Part shown: positions 1 to 7,128 of the stretch, piece by piece
Position numbering within the stretch: position 1 is the stretch's first letter
Layout: each line of letters begins with the position of its first letter
IMG/VR virus record: IMGVR_UViG_3300025030_002201
Location: 1 to 30,958 of that record
Length of the DNA stretch: 30,958 nucleotides
Source of the DNA: a virus
Reading direction: 5' to 3' (one strand)
Notes under the pieces: model-generated
What the model saw: only the letters and a program-made list of their open reading frames with translations
Told to the model about the DNA's origin: nothing
The model's database searches: none
Position numbers and translations under genes: made by a program

Positions 1-300
1 CCCCCGCCACGAGCGTTCAACCGGTACATCAACGGCTCAGACTTGCTGCAGGAGTTCATCCATTTCCTTGGATCGCACCAGGTTCGGAAGGCCGAGGCCC
101 TCAAGATGCCGCTCGAGCTCTTCATCCAGTGGCTGATCATCGTAGCGGCCAAGGCGGACGACGAGGAGCCACCCGTGAAGCTCTGTCTCCCCGCCAAAAA
201 ACTTCGCTGTCTGAGCTGCTCCAGGGTTCTAAAAAGGAAGACCGCGATCATGCTGTGCAGCACCGCGTGCGTGATGCGCCGGCTGAGGACAGCAGCATGA
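1..300 (+). CDS. Hypothetical protein with C-terminal zinc ribbon (5' partial)
   Basis: The frame is open from the first base, so this is the C-terminal 99 residues of a gene that begins left of the window. The visible part starts with a helical, hydrophobic stretch (a FIQWLIIVAAK-like segment near residues 43-53), followed by an acidic turn and then a Cys-rich tail with a CLSC pair and a second LCSTAC pair 13 residues later. This is the spacing of a small zinc ribbon. I do not recognise a family. The stop overlaps the start of the next gene in an ATGA arrangement, so the two are probably translationally coupled. The following gene is also a zinc ribbon, which suggests related roles in nucleic-acid or protein binding (inference). 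Confidence 0.7.
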   Translation, partial: PPPRAFNRYINGSDLLQEFIHFLGSHQVRKAEALKMPLELFIQWLIIVAAKADDEEPPVKLCLPAKKLRCLSCSRVLKRKTAIMLCSTACVMRRLRTAA

Positions 301-707
301 AAAACCGACCCTATCTCATCACGACCAATCCAGACTTCCCGAAGTACATCCGCTGTCTAACCTGTAACAAGACGTCGTACAACCCAGACGACATCTACTA
401 CCGCTTCTGTACCCGATGTGGGTTTCTTGGTGATGAAGTGCGCTGGAAGTGGGGCGAGGCGAGCGCGCGCGAGTATCTGAAGCAGATCGTGGCCGAGTGC
501 GGACTCTACAAGAAGGTGCGTAACATTGGCGACAGCACGTGGCATGCGGTCCCAACCGAGCGCATTGCGACCGAAGGTGTGAAGGGCTACGAGATCTGCC
601 ACTTCCCCATCTGGACGGATGCACACGAGAAGAATCGGGTGCCCCAGAAGATCGACGACATCGTCGTACTATCGTCAGAGGATTTCGATCCATCGTCAAA
701 GACTTGA
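297..707 (+). CDS. Zinc-ribbon hypothetical protein
   Basis: 136 residues. The start is the ATG that overlaps the previous stop as ATGA. The frame is open further upstream, but that part lies inside the previous gene and reads as low-complexity Arg/Gly/Ser. Near the N-terminus two Cys pairs, CLTC (about residues 19-22) and CTRC (about 37-40), are separated by 14 residues with aromatic residues between them, a typical zinc-ribbon or rubredoxin-like knuckle. The remaining 95 residues are mixed alpha/beta with no motif I can name. The role is unknown. The small size and coupling to another zinc ribbon would fit an accessory DNA-, RNA- or ribosome-binding factor, but this is not shown by the sequence. 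Confidence 0.75.
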   Translation: MKNRPYLITTNPDFPKYIRCLTCNKTSYNPDDIYYRFCTRCGFLGDEVRWKWGEASAREYLKQIVAECGLYKKVRNIGDSTWHAVPTERIATEGVKGYEICHFPIWTDAHEKNRVPQKIDDIVVLSSEDFDPSSKT

Positions 708-761
708 CACCGAGTCGTGTCGTTTTGACCCCTCCTCTCAATCTTCACTGAAGCTTTCGCC

Positions 762-796
762 AGGCATGCGCCTTGCTCTGTGGGCGTCGCATGCCT
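762..796 (+). promoter_or_regulatory. 9-bp inverted repeat over a start codon
   Basis: AGGCATGCG at 762-770 is perfectly complementary to CGCATGCCT at 788-796, with a 17-base loop. The right arm contains the ATG of the next gene (791-793). In RNA this hairpin would bury the start codon, and there is no strong Shine-Dalgarno sequence in front of it. It could moderate translation, or it could be chance in GC-rich DNA. Confidence 0.35.
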
Positions 797-1120
797 ATCG
801 ACTACGACGCAATCCAAGCAATCCTCGGTAAGCTAACCGCAGACGAGCGTGCGGCCATCGCGGGCCAGATGAAGGCCAGGGCTCTCACCAAGCCCAAGGC
901 CACCCCGGCGAACCGCTACGCCGAGACCGTACAGACGCGCAACGGGACGACCATCACCTTCACAGTGGGGCGTCAGAAGGGAAACGTGCGTGTGTATGGG
1001 CTCGATCGGAAGCGACCAGTGGCGCTTTTTGGCAAGCAGTGGCTCCAGCTGCTGGAAGTGACCGGCGAGTTACAGAACTTCATCCACAAGCACCTCGAGC
1101 GCCTGAAGGAGAAGCCATGA
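791..1120 (+). CDS. Hypothetical protein, basic, about 109 aa
   Basis: I do not recognise a family. The predicted protein has an N-terminal helix-rich part (residues 1-35), a Lys/Pro/Ala linker, a beta-rich middle (an ETVQTRNGTTITFTVG-like segment near 48-63) and a C-terminal helix rich in Lys, His and Glu. I chose ATG 791. A TTG 18 bases upstream (773) is the alternative and has no better ribosome site. An inverted repeat covers this start. The gene is preceded by 83 bases without coding signal and overlaps the next gene as ATGA, so it heads the small cluster leading to the VWA/MoxR pair. Confidence 0.7.
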   Translation: MPIDYDAIQAILGKLTADERAAIAGQMKARALTKPKATPANRYAETVQTRNGTTITFTVGRQKGNVRVYGLDRKRPVALFGKQWLQLLEVTGELQNFIHKHLERLKEKP

Positions 1121-1296
1121 GACAAGTGCGCTTCGACACCAAGGTGCTCGGCGGGTACTACTGCAACTCCAACCACTGCAAGAAGTACTACGTGTGCATG
1201 TACTACGACCCGTGCTGGCGGCCCACCAAACGGTTTGGTAAAGCGGCGCCGAGACTCGGACTCAGCCCCGCGAACCAACGTCGCAACGAGCGATGA
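1117..1296 (+). CDS. Small Cys-rich hypothetical protein (59 aa)
   Basis: This short gene is held between two ATGA overlaps: its ATG overlaps the stop of the preceding gene and its stop overlaps the ATG of the VWA/peptidase gene. The first half has four Cys and one His (C21, H25-like, C26, C32, C38 by position) among Tyr residues, which could bind a metal ion. The second half is basic and Pro/Ala-rich. No family is recognised. The tight coupling on both sides is the main evidence that it is real, together with coding bias that continues through the overlaps. It may be a cofactor for the downstream metallopeptidase/VWA protein, but that is speculative. Confidence 0.65.
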   Translation: MRQVRFDTKVLGGYYCNSNHCKKYYVCMYYDPCWRPTKRFGKAAPRLGLSPANQRRNER

Positions 1297-2420
1297 CGCT
1301 CACCCGGCAGACCGAAGACAACCTCGTCCGGGCTCGCATCGTCTTGATGGATCAGTTCCCCTTCTGGGGCGAGCTCACGAAGTATCTACGGCCGAAGATC
1401 TCAGAGACCGCCACGGCGACAGCGTGCGTCGACCCGAAAGGGCAGATGTTTCTCAACCCAAGCTTCGCGAACAAGGCGAACGCTGCGGATCTCCTCTTCG
1501 TGCTGGCGCATGAGGCGATGCACATCGTCAACTCGAGCCACTCCCGCTTCCCCAAGCACGCGAACTTCCCTCTCTGGGCGCGCGCGGCGGACATCGCGAT
1601 CAACTACCTGCTGGTGCAGGAGGGTCACGTCAAGCTGCCCCGGCCCGAGCTCGTTCGGCCACTGTACGAGGACTTCTCGCACTACTGGAACAAGACCCAC
1701 GAGGAGATCTACGCCGACCTGATGCGAAATCCTCTCCAGGCGCGGAGGGCCATGAAAGGGGACTACTGGTGTGACGAGGTCTCGTGCCGCTGCACGGAGG
1801 AGATGGACCCAATCGAGGCCGAGAAGTGGCAGCGGCGGATCCAAAACGCAGCGGAGATCGCGGAGGGTAGAGGCAAGCTGCCCAGGTCCCTCGAGCGGTT
1901 CCTCGCACAGGTCGGCCGGGCCAAAAAGAACTGGCTCCGTGTGCTCGCTCTCGCTGCCCAGTCCGAGCTGCTGAAGTCGTACACCTGGCGCAAGCCGAGT
2001 CGACGCACGATGGCGCTCGGGCTCGTGACGCCCAGCCAGGATCGCGAGAAGCCTGACGTGGTGCTGTACCTGGACACGAGCGGGAGCATGCACGAGCACC
2101 TCTTGAACGAGGGCCTCTCCGAGATCTCCGCCATCCTCCAGCTTGCGAAGACCACGATGATCCTCGGTGACGCAGAGGTGTACTTCTGTGGCCCCGTGTC
2201 GCGTGAAGAGCTGAACAATCTTCCAATGCAGCGGGGTGGCACGGACTTCACCGTCGTGTTCAACAAGATCGCCGAGAAGAAGCTCAAGCCTCGTCTCTTC
2301 ATCGGCTTCAGTGATCTCGATGGTCCGTTCCCCGATGATCCACCGCCGTACCCTACGATCTGGTGCCGAAGCTCCTCAAGCCGAAGCGAGCCACCGTGGG
2401 GTCGGCTCATAACCATGTAA
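1293..2420 (+). CDS. Metallopeptidase-like plus VWA domain protein (DUF2201/COG3864 type)
   Basis: 375 residues with two recognisable parts. Residues 5-150 resemble the putative metallopeptidase domain of the DUF2201/COG3864 family, with an intact HEAMH zinc-binding motif at 73-77. Residues about 255-375 are a VWA-like domain: DTSGS at 261-265 is the first MIDAS element, the Thr of GGTD (315-318) the second, and FSDLDG near 339-344 the third, so Mg2+-dependent ligand binding looks possible. A Cys cluster lies at 160-167. In known systems VWA proteins of this type act with a MoxR AAA+ ATPase, and such a gene follows 17 bases downstream. The likely role is a chaperone-like or proteolytic remodelling machine in the cytoplasm. 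The substrate is unknown. Confidence 0.85.
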   Translation: MTLTRQTEDNLVRARIVLMDQFPFWGELTKYLRPKISETATATACVDPKGQMFLNPSFANKANAADLLFVLAHEAMHIVNSSHSRFPKHANFPLWARAADIAINYLLVQEGHVKLPRPELVRPLYEDFSHYWNKTHEEIYADLMRNPLQARRAMKGDYWCDEVSCRCTEEMDPIEAEKWQRRIQNAAEIAEGRGKLPRSLERFLAQVGRAKKNWLRVLALAAQSELLKSYTWRKPSRRTMALGLVTPSQDREKPDVVLYLDTSGSMHEHLLNEGLSEISAILQLAKTTMILGDAEVYFCGPVSREELNNLPMQRGGTDFTVVFNKIAEKKLKPRLFIGFSDLDGPFPDDPPPYPTIWCRSSSSRSEPPWGRLITM

Positions 2421-2437
2421 GCCACTGGGAGAGTTGC

Positions 2438-3538
2438 ATGAGCCACCCTGTCACCATCGGACAGATCAAGAGCGTCGTTCGCAAGTTGAGCGCGAAGAAC
2501 CAGCTCGGCGACGTAGCCCTGTACGTTAGCGGCGCACCAGGCGTCGGGAAGACTGCGCTTTTTGAGCAACTTGCCAACGAGCTCAACTTGGCGCCCGATA
2601 TCTACCTGGCGTGCACGATGGATCCTGTTGATATTTCAGGTCTGCCGTTCCCTGTCCGTCGAGAAGGGATCACCAAGTTCTTCCCCTGGGATCGGCTGCT
2701 CGGTCTCACGGAGTACGCCAAGGATGCGGGGCCCGCGGTCGCTGTGTTCGACGACTTACCGGCGTGTGAGGAGCGTGTCTTTTATGCCTTGTACAGATTC
2801 TTTTACGAGCGCTACGTCGGCAAGTGGGCGATCAGAGACGACGTCCTCCTCGTGGCGACGGGCAACCGAGCGGCCGACATGGCGGGTGCCAAGGAATTAC
2901 CGACCGCTCTGGCCAACCGCTTCGTCCACTTCGAACTCAAGGTGGACGTGGAAGAGTGGGTGCGCTGGGCCTATGTGAATGGTGTGGACCCGATGGTCAT
3001 CAGCTTCATCCAAAGCACGGAGGGACGCATGCTCCACGACTTTGATGCCACTCGAGGGGACGTCTGCTTTCCCTCCCCACGCTCCGTCGTGATGGCCAGC
3101 CTGATGTACCAGGTGCTCGAGGGCACCGACCAGAGACTCCTCACGAGTGCGATGGCCGGCTGCTGTGGCGAGTCCTGGGCTCTCGCGTTCCTCACCTACA
3201 ACGAGCTGAAGCAACTGCTCGTGCCCGTCGAGGAGATCTTCGCCAACCCCACCACCGCACCGATCCCTCCCAATCTGGACGTGGCCTGGGCTGTGCTCAG
3301 CAACGTGGTCTGCGCGGTGGCCAGAGATGTGAAGGCCGAGAAGGTCAACAGCGCGCTGCGCTATGGGCTGCGCTTCGACAGCTTCCGAGACATGGGTGCC
3401 AAGCTCTGCAAGGACGTCACCACGCTCGTCGTCGAGGGGCAGCACACCGAGATCTACGACCAGGTGAAGGACGCCTTGACCGAGGCCAAGAGGAAATACG
3501 GTAGTCTCCTCTCACTGAGAGGAAACACTGGCTTCTAA
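2438..3538 (+). CDS. MoxR-family AAA+ ATPase
   Basis: 366 residues from ATG 2438, which has a GGGAG-type ribosome site 5-10 bases upstream. An in-frame extension to 2363 lies inside the VWA gene and is unlikely. Walker A is GAPGVGKT at 32-39. Walker B is VAVFDDLP at 101-108, with the usual second acidic residue as Asp. A sensor-1 Asn follows in ATGN (140-143) and a probable arginine finger in LANRF (158-162). This is the layout of MoxR/AAA_5 ATPases. These typically form hexamers and work with a VWA partner to remodel or activate target proteins; the partner gene is directly upstream. The long C-terminal helical part is typical of the family. The stop lies inside the next, lipoprotein-like frame. 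Confidence 0.9.
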   Translation: MSHPVTIGQIKSVVRKLSAKNQLGDVALYVSGAPGVGKTALFEQLANELNLAPDIYLACTMDPVDISGLPFPVRREGITKFFPWDRLLGLTEYAKDAGPAVAVFDDLPACEERVFYALYRFFYERYVGKWAIRDDVLLVATGNRAADMAGAKELPTALANRFVHFELKVDVEEWVRWAYVNGVDPMVISFIQSTEGRMLHDFDATRGDVCFPSPRSVVMASLMYQVLEGTDQRLLTSAMAGCCGESWALAFLTYNELKQLLVPVEEIFANPTTAPIPPNLDVAWAVLSNVVCAVARDVKAEKVNSALRYGLRFDSFRDMGAKLCKDVTTLVVEGQHTEIYDQVKDALTEAKRKYGSLLSLRGNTGF

Positions 3539-4004
3539 GTGGCGCGCTGCAGCGCTCTCGCTGCTGATCGCATGCTCATCCGCGGGTAGTCTGACCGAAC
3601 TCTCTGAGTACGAGAGCCTGCAGGGCTTGCTCGCCTCGGATCCACGGCTCGAGGCGGGCAACCATCGCCTCTTCATCTACCTACGGGTGGAGAACCATGA
3701 CCTCGTGGTCTGCCTTGCCCACAACGGTGCACGCAAGGACATCCTCGAGCAGCTCCAAGCCCTCCTGATACAGGGCCGAGAGCACACCGTCTACGTGTAC
3801 GCCGAGAAGGTCAACGCGGCGATCGAAGAGATCGTCGGAGGCGTCGACTACGAGGTGTACGCGGTGGGTGTGTTCATCCCTGACGCGCAGAAGAATCGTG
3901 TGGTCGTCACGGGCTACGGGAACTCGCTGCTCGAGGCCATGAAGAATGTGAAGTGGACGGACTTCTTGCAACGTCTGCTTGGAAAGGGAGTTGACGCGAT
4001 CTGA
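3528..4004 (+). CDS. Probable lipoprotein, CTG start
   Basis: The open frame begins after the stop at 3516-3518 and contains no ATG, GTG or TTG until TTG 3627. The segment before that TTG encodes a lipoprotein signal: a short basic n-region (KWR), a hydrophobic AAALSLL core and a LIAC lipobox followed by SSAGS. A CTG at 3528, preceded at 5 bases by GAGAGG (3517-3522), would include all of it and give 158 residues. Without that start the product would be a cytoplasmic 125-residue protein from TTG 3627. The mature part is a mixed alpha/beta domain I do not recognise. Ser at +2 would predict outer-membrane sorting in enterobacteria. Phage lipoproteins are often superinfection-exclusion factors; here that is only a suggestion. 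The gene overlaps moxR by 11 bases. Confidence 0.6.
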   Translation: MASKWRAAALSLLIACSSAGSLTELSEYESLQGLLASDPRLEAGNHRLFIYLRVENHDLVVCLAHNGARKDILEQLQALLIQGREHTVYVYAEKVNAAIEEIVGGVDYEVYAVGVFIPDAQKNRVVVTGYGNSLLEAMKNVKWTDFLQRLLGKGVDAI

Positions 4005-4006
4005 TC

Positions 4007-5104
4007 ATGATGCTCGGACACAACACCGCAGTGCTCACCATGGAACAGACCAAGGTAGCAGCCACCGCGAAGAAGCAGGCGTTTCAGAACTTCGTGATCT
4101 GCCTGCTGATGATTGATGAGTTCCGTGATGCGATCATTGATGCTTGGAAGGAACGAGTGGCGAATGGTCAGGTGGTGACCAAGCTATCGGATGACTACGG
4201 AAACAACCGTTACACCCTTACTCAGCTGCGCGAGAGCGTGAACCTCAACATGCAGCGAGCCGTCGAAGCGACTGATCGCACCGGGAAAGTGAAGTACATC
4301 TACAACGCCAACCTAGCTACGTCGGTGTACGAGGATCTCTACAAGAAGCTCTGCGGCACACATCTCCGCACTCACAAACTGATCAACGAGAAGTACGAGG
4401 AGTACATCTACCACCGCAACCTGCTCTTCAAGGCGAACCTCCGCCTGGTGCCAAGGTTCGTAACACCCTTTGCGCGGCGCGGCGTGGACTTCGAGGACCT
4501 GGTGCAAGAGGGACGTGTGGGGCTGCTACGAGCGGTTGAGAAGTACGACCCCGATCGGGAGATCAAGTTCTCGAGCTACGCGTCGTGGTGGATCAAGCAG
4601 GCGATCCGCAAGGCGCTCAAGAACGATCGTCGCACCGTACGGCTCCCACACCACGTATACGATTACGTGAGCAAGGTGACCAAGCAGAGCGCCCAGTTCC
4701 GCATGTTGCACCAGCGGGAGCCCACGTTGCCCGAGCTCGTTCGCTTGACCGGCCTTTCACAAGAGAAGATCGAGGGTCTAAGCGGGACAATGGCGGATCT
4801 CATCTCCATCGAGACACCAATGAAGGTCAGCCGGGAGGAGCTCAAGGACTACGTCTCGACGGAGATCGAAGCACGAGCACCCGCCGAGGACGCGGTGCTT
4901 AGTCGACAGATGAGCAGTCTGATTGATCAAAACCTCACCGAGGAGGAGGCATCAATCGTCCGCCGACACTATGGCATCAACTGTGCCGAAGAGTCGATCT
5001 CCGAAGCAGCCAAGGCGGAAGGGTGCTCAGGTGAGCGCGTGCGTCTGATCCTGCAGCGGTCCCTCAAGAAAATGCGTGAAGCAATGGGTGGGGAAGACAT
5101 CTGA
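4007..5104 (+). CDS. RNA polymerase sigma factor, sigma-70 family
   Basis: 365 residues. Region 2 spans about 139-205, with the core-binding helix (NLRLVPRFV), the DLVQEGRVGLLRAVEKYDP stretch and the -10-recognition part (FSSYASWWIKQAI). Region 3 lies at about 215-270, and region 4 with its helix-turn-helix at about 298-360 (ISEAAKAEGCSGERVRLIL). All parts expected of a primary-like sigma factor from region 2 onward are present. Region 1.1 is not visible. The first 130 residues are a helical extension I cannot match. It would redirect host RNA polymerase to phage promoters, so middle or late promoters elsewhere in the genome should share a motif. ATG 4007, 4010 and 4040 are all possible starts. 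Confidence 0.92.
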   Translation: MMLGHNTAVLTMEQTKVAATAKKQAFQNFVICLLMIDEFRDAIIDAWKERVANGQVVTKLSDDYGNNRYTLTQLRESVNLNMQRAVEATDRTGKVKYIYNANLATSVYEDLYKKLCGTHLRTHKLINEKYEEYIYHRNLLFKANLRLVPRFVTPFARRGVDFEDLVQEGRVGLLRAVEKYDPDREIKFSSYASWWIKQAIRKALKNDRRTVRLPHHVYDYVSKVTKQSAQFRMLHQREPTLPELVRLTGLSQEKIEGLSGTMADLISIETPMKVSREELKDYVSTEIEARAPAEDAVLSRQMSSLIDQNLTEEEASIVRRHYGINCAEESISEAAKAEGCSGERVRLILQRSLKKMREAMGGEDI

Positions 5105-5141
5105 ATCGCTAGTATTCAGAGTATCCAGGAGGGGTCTTCCG

Positions 5142-6047
5142 TTGGAAAAGGTTACGGTCGGGATCGTAGGCGGTGGCTTTGTGGGCGCTGCACTTGCCCA
5201 AGTCTTCATGCACTACACGGATACCCGCGTATTCGATCTGAACCGAACACGCAGCACCCACAGCTTGAGCGAAGTAGTGCAGCAGGATGTGATCTTCGTC
5301 TGCTTGCCCACACCCATGCGCGCAGATGGAAGGGTGGATGACAGCATCGTCGAGGATGCGCTGGCGCAGATCGAAGCGAACACGCATTCGTGGAAGCCGG
5401 TCATTCTCAAGAGCACGCTCCCCCCTGAATCACTCGTACATCTCGCCGAGAAGTACCAGGAACTGATCTATTTGGTCTTCTCCCCCGAGTTTCTCACCGA
5501 GCGCACCGCTGAGTACGATCTACAACAGAGCACGAGGTTCATCTTCGGAGCGCCGCCGCGCTGTGAGGGCGCAACCCTAGCCCGCGACTTCATCGATCTC
5601 CTGTTCCACCAGCGCTTTCCCAAGGTGCAGCGAGAGTGGACAACCTACGCCACGGCGAGCCTCGTCAAATACTTCACGAACGTGTTATTCGCCAGCAAGA
5701 TCAGCTTGATGAACGAGTTCCATGCCCTAGCGGGCGCATGGGGGCAGAACGGGGAGGAAGTCGTGAGTCTGATGATGCTCGATCCCCGTATCGGTCGCAG
5801 CCACTACCTGGTGCCGGGCCACGATGGTCAGCTTGGCTTCGGTGGGCACTGCTTCATCAAGGACCTGCATGCCTACCTCCATGCAGCGCGGGAGGTTGGC
5901 GTGGACCCTCTCATGGCGCGGGCCGCGTGGAAGACAAACGTGAAGTACCGGGGAGCCGAGGCACTTGCGCTCGAGCTGACCCGAATGGTAGGCCGAGCAG
6001 CAGTCGAGGAGATGACCCCTCAAAGAGTGAAGTCCCTTGACGAGTAG
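5142..6047 (+). CDS. UDP-glucose/GDP-mannose dehydrogenase family, short form
   Basis: TTG 5142 was chosen because AGGAGGGG (5127-5134) lies 7 bases upstream and the product then opens directly with the Rossmann strand MEKVTVGIVGGGFVG. Family motifs appear in order: the nucleotide loop GGGFVG (10-15), LPTP (55-58), KSTLPP (90-95), SPEFL (114-118), K176 and N180 in the central helix, and the catalytic Cys237 in GFGGHCFIKD (232-241). The product is 301 residues; the family norm is about 390-450. The C-terminal UDP-binding domain is absent, and the next gene does not supply it. Family enzymes oxidise a UDP- or GDP-hexose to the uronic acid with 2 NAD+. The substrate is open, and the missing domain may change specificity. 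It begins the sugar block. Confidence 0.88.
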   Translation: MEKVTVGIVGGGFVGAALAQVFMHYTDTRVFDLNRTRSTHSLSEVVQQDVIFVCLPTPMRADGRVDDSIVEDALAQIEANTHSWKPVILKSTLPPESLVHLAEKYQELIYLVFSPEFLTERTAEYDLQQSTRFIFGAPPRCEGATLARDFIDLLFHQRFPKVQREWTTYATASLVKYFTNVLFASKISLMNEFHALAGAWGQNGEEVVSLMMLDPRIGRSHYLVPGHDGQLGFGGHCFIKDLHAYLHAAREVGVDPLMARAAWKTNVKYRGAEALALELTRMVGRAAVEEMTPQRVKSLDE

Positions 6048-6059
6048 CAAGAAAGAATC

Positions 6060-6299
6060 ATGAAGCTCGACGGGTACGGACTGATCGCGAAGACCGAGCT
6101 GCTGGGCACAGGGGATGTGATCGTGCGAGCGTACTACCACGCGGGCGCCCGCAAGCTGCTCTTCACCCTCGAGTACACTACCGCCACAGGAAAGCAGACA
6201 ACGTACTTGGGCCCCATGGAACGTCGACATCTGAACCCGCTCATCCAGACACTACGAGATGTAAACGAGATGCAGGTCCCGTACTACATCAACGAGTAA
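6060..6299 (+). CDS. Hypothetical protein, 79 aa
   Basis: I do not recognise a family. The product looks like a compact beta-rich fold: alternating hydrophobic strands (residues 7-30 and 33-48), a short turn and a C-terminal helix. No Cys, signal peptide or membrane segment is seen. ATG 6060 follows an AAGAAAGA purine stretch, and only 12 bases separate it from the UDP-sugar dehydrogenase stop. The stop is followed two bases later by the GTG of the deacetylase-like gene, so it sits inside the sugar operon. Confidence 0.75.
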   Translation: MKLDGYGLIAKTELLGTGDVIVRAYYHAGARKLLFTLEYTTATGKQTTYLGPMERRHLNPLIQTLRDVNEMQVPYYINE

Positions 6300-6301
6300 C
6301 C

Positions 6302-6970
6302 GTGCTGAGAATTCGTGACGATGATATCCTCGTGCCCAGCTCCTCATGGTCCAACCCGTTTGAGCGGTTCAAGGAGATCCACGAATGGATCGTGCCGCAT
6401 CAGGGACGGGTCGTGCATGTCCCCACGATCCTCGTGGCGGAACTCCAGATGTTCCCGGAGTGCATCGCGTACATCAAGGAGAACGTGGCCAACGGCACGA
6501 TGGAGCCGCAGATCCACGGTTTCCACCACATCGATTACTCCAGGCTGCGCCTCCCGAAGGATCGCGTACCCGATCGAGGCGCCGTGGACCTCAGGCTCTT
6601 CAATCTCGAGGAGCTCAACGTCCACTTCCGGGCTGTGCAACAGCACATCGCGACCTCGAAGGAATGGATCTCGAACCACTTCGGGGCCCCCGATACGTGG
6701 TACACGCCCTGGGGTGCGGACAACCCTCTCCTCCGCAAGGTCGCAGAGTCGCTCAAGCTGAAGCTCGTGGGCGTGGACAAGAAGAGCTTCCTCCAGCACG
6801 TGGGCGCGGAGCTACGTGATGGAAAGACCACCGTGGACGAGATCAAGGATCGCGAGCTATTTATCCACTGGTGGGACCGAGGGCGTCGTGTGCTACGCAT
6901 GTGCCTCGCTGTGGAGTACGGCAGTTGGGCCGAGGCGGAGAAAGCGAGACCCGACGCATTCAAGGAATGA
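6302..6970 (+). CDS. Polysaccharide deacetylase-like protein (NodB-type fold)
   Basis: 222 residues from GTG 6302. Three motifs match the carbohydrate esterase 4/NodB pattern in order: an acidic RDDD (5-8) in place of TFDD, HGFHHIDYS (72-80) for the metal-binding HxxxH, and TPWGADN (135-141) for the RxPxG loop. Family members remove N- or O-acetyl groups from polysaccharides using a divalent metal. There is no signal peptide, so the protein would work in the cytoplasm, perhaps on a nucleotide-linked or lipid-linked sugar. It lies with a UDP-sugar dehydrogenase, glycosyltransferase and epimerase. The identification rests on motif pattern only; a diverged non-catalytic homologue is possible. 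Its stop overlaps the next ATG (ATGA). Confidence 0.65.
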   Translation: MLRIRDDDILVPSSSWSNPFERFKEIHEWIVPHQGRVVHVPTILVAELQMFPECIAYIKENVANGTMEPQIHGFHHIDYSRLRLPKDRVPDRGAVDLRLFNLEELNVHFRAVQQHIATSKEWISNHFGAPDTWYTPWGADNPLLRKVAESLKLKLVGVDKKSFLQHVGAELRDGKTTVDEIKDRELFIHWWDRGRRVLRMCLAVEYGSWAEAEKARPDAFKE

Positions 6971-7128
6971 GTACGTTCCTCCTGGGACTAGGGCTCATCA
7001 TGGTCAGCGGTGCGATCGGCTTCCTCGCTGGCGTCTGGGCGACACACAGCTGGGTGGAAAAGATCTCACCCGGCACCAGTCGGCAGCTGCTCGATCTTGA
7101 CACCCGACAGCGGAGGAACCAGAAGTGA
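6967..7128 (+). CDS. Small single-span membrane protein (53 aa)
   Basis: ATG 6967 overlaps the previous stop (ATGA) and has AAGGA just upstream. Residues 4-24 form one strongly hydrophobic, Gly-rich segment (FLLGLGLIMVSGAIGFLAGVW), followed by a polar, basic tail of about 29 residues. This predicts an N-out/C-in or signal-anchor orientation. The stop overlaps the GTG of the glycosyltransferase, so it is likely co-translated and could anchor a sugar-modifying complex to the inner membrane (inference). Confidence 0.7.
   Translation: MSTFLLGLGLIMVSGAIGFLAGVWATHSWVEKISPGTSRQLLDLDTRQRRNQK

Noticed and set aside
129-296. Upstream extension of the zinc-ribbon gene at 297
   Set aside because: It overlaps the first gene entirely and encodes Arg/Gly/Ser low-complexity sequence, while ATG 297 gives the ATGA overlap used throughout.
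704-709. TTGACA resembling a -35 box
   Set aside because: No -10-like hexamer occurs 16-18 bases downstream, and the phage encodes its own sigma factor with unknown preference.
5101-5119. 6-bp hairpin CTGAAT/ATTCAG after the sigma factor gene
   Set aside because: It is too short and lacks a U-run, so it is not a convincing terminator.
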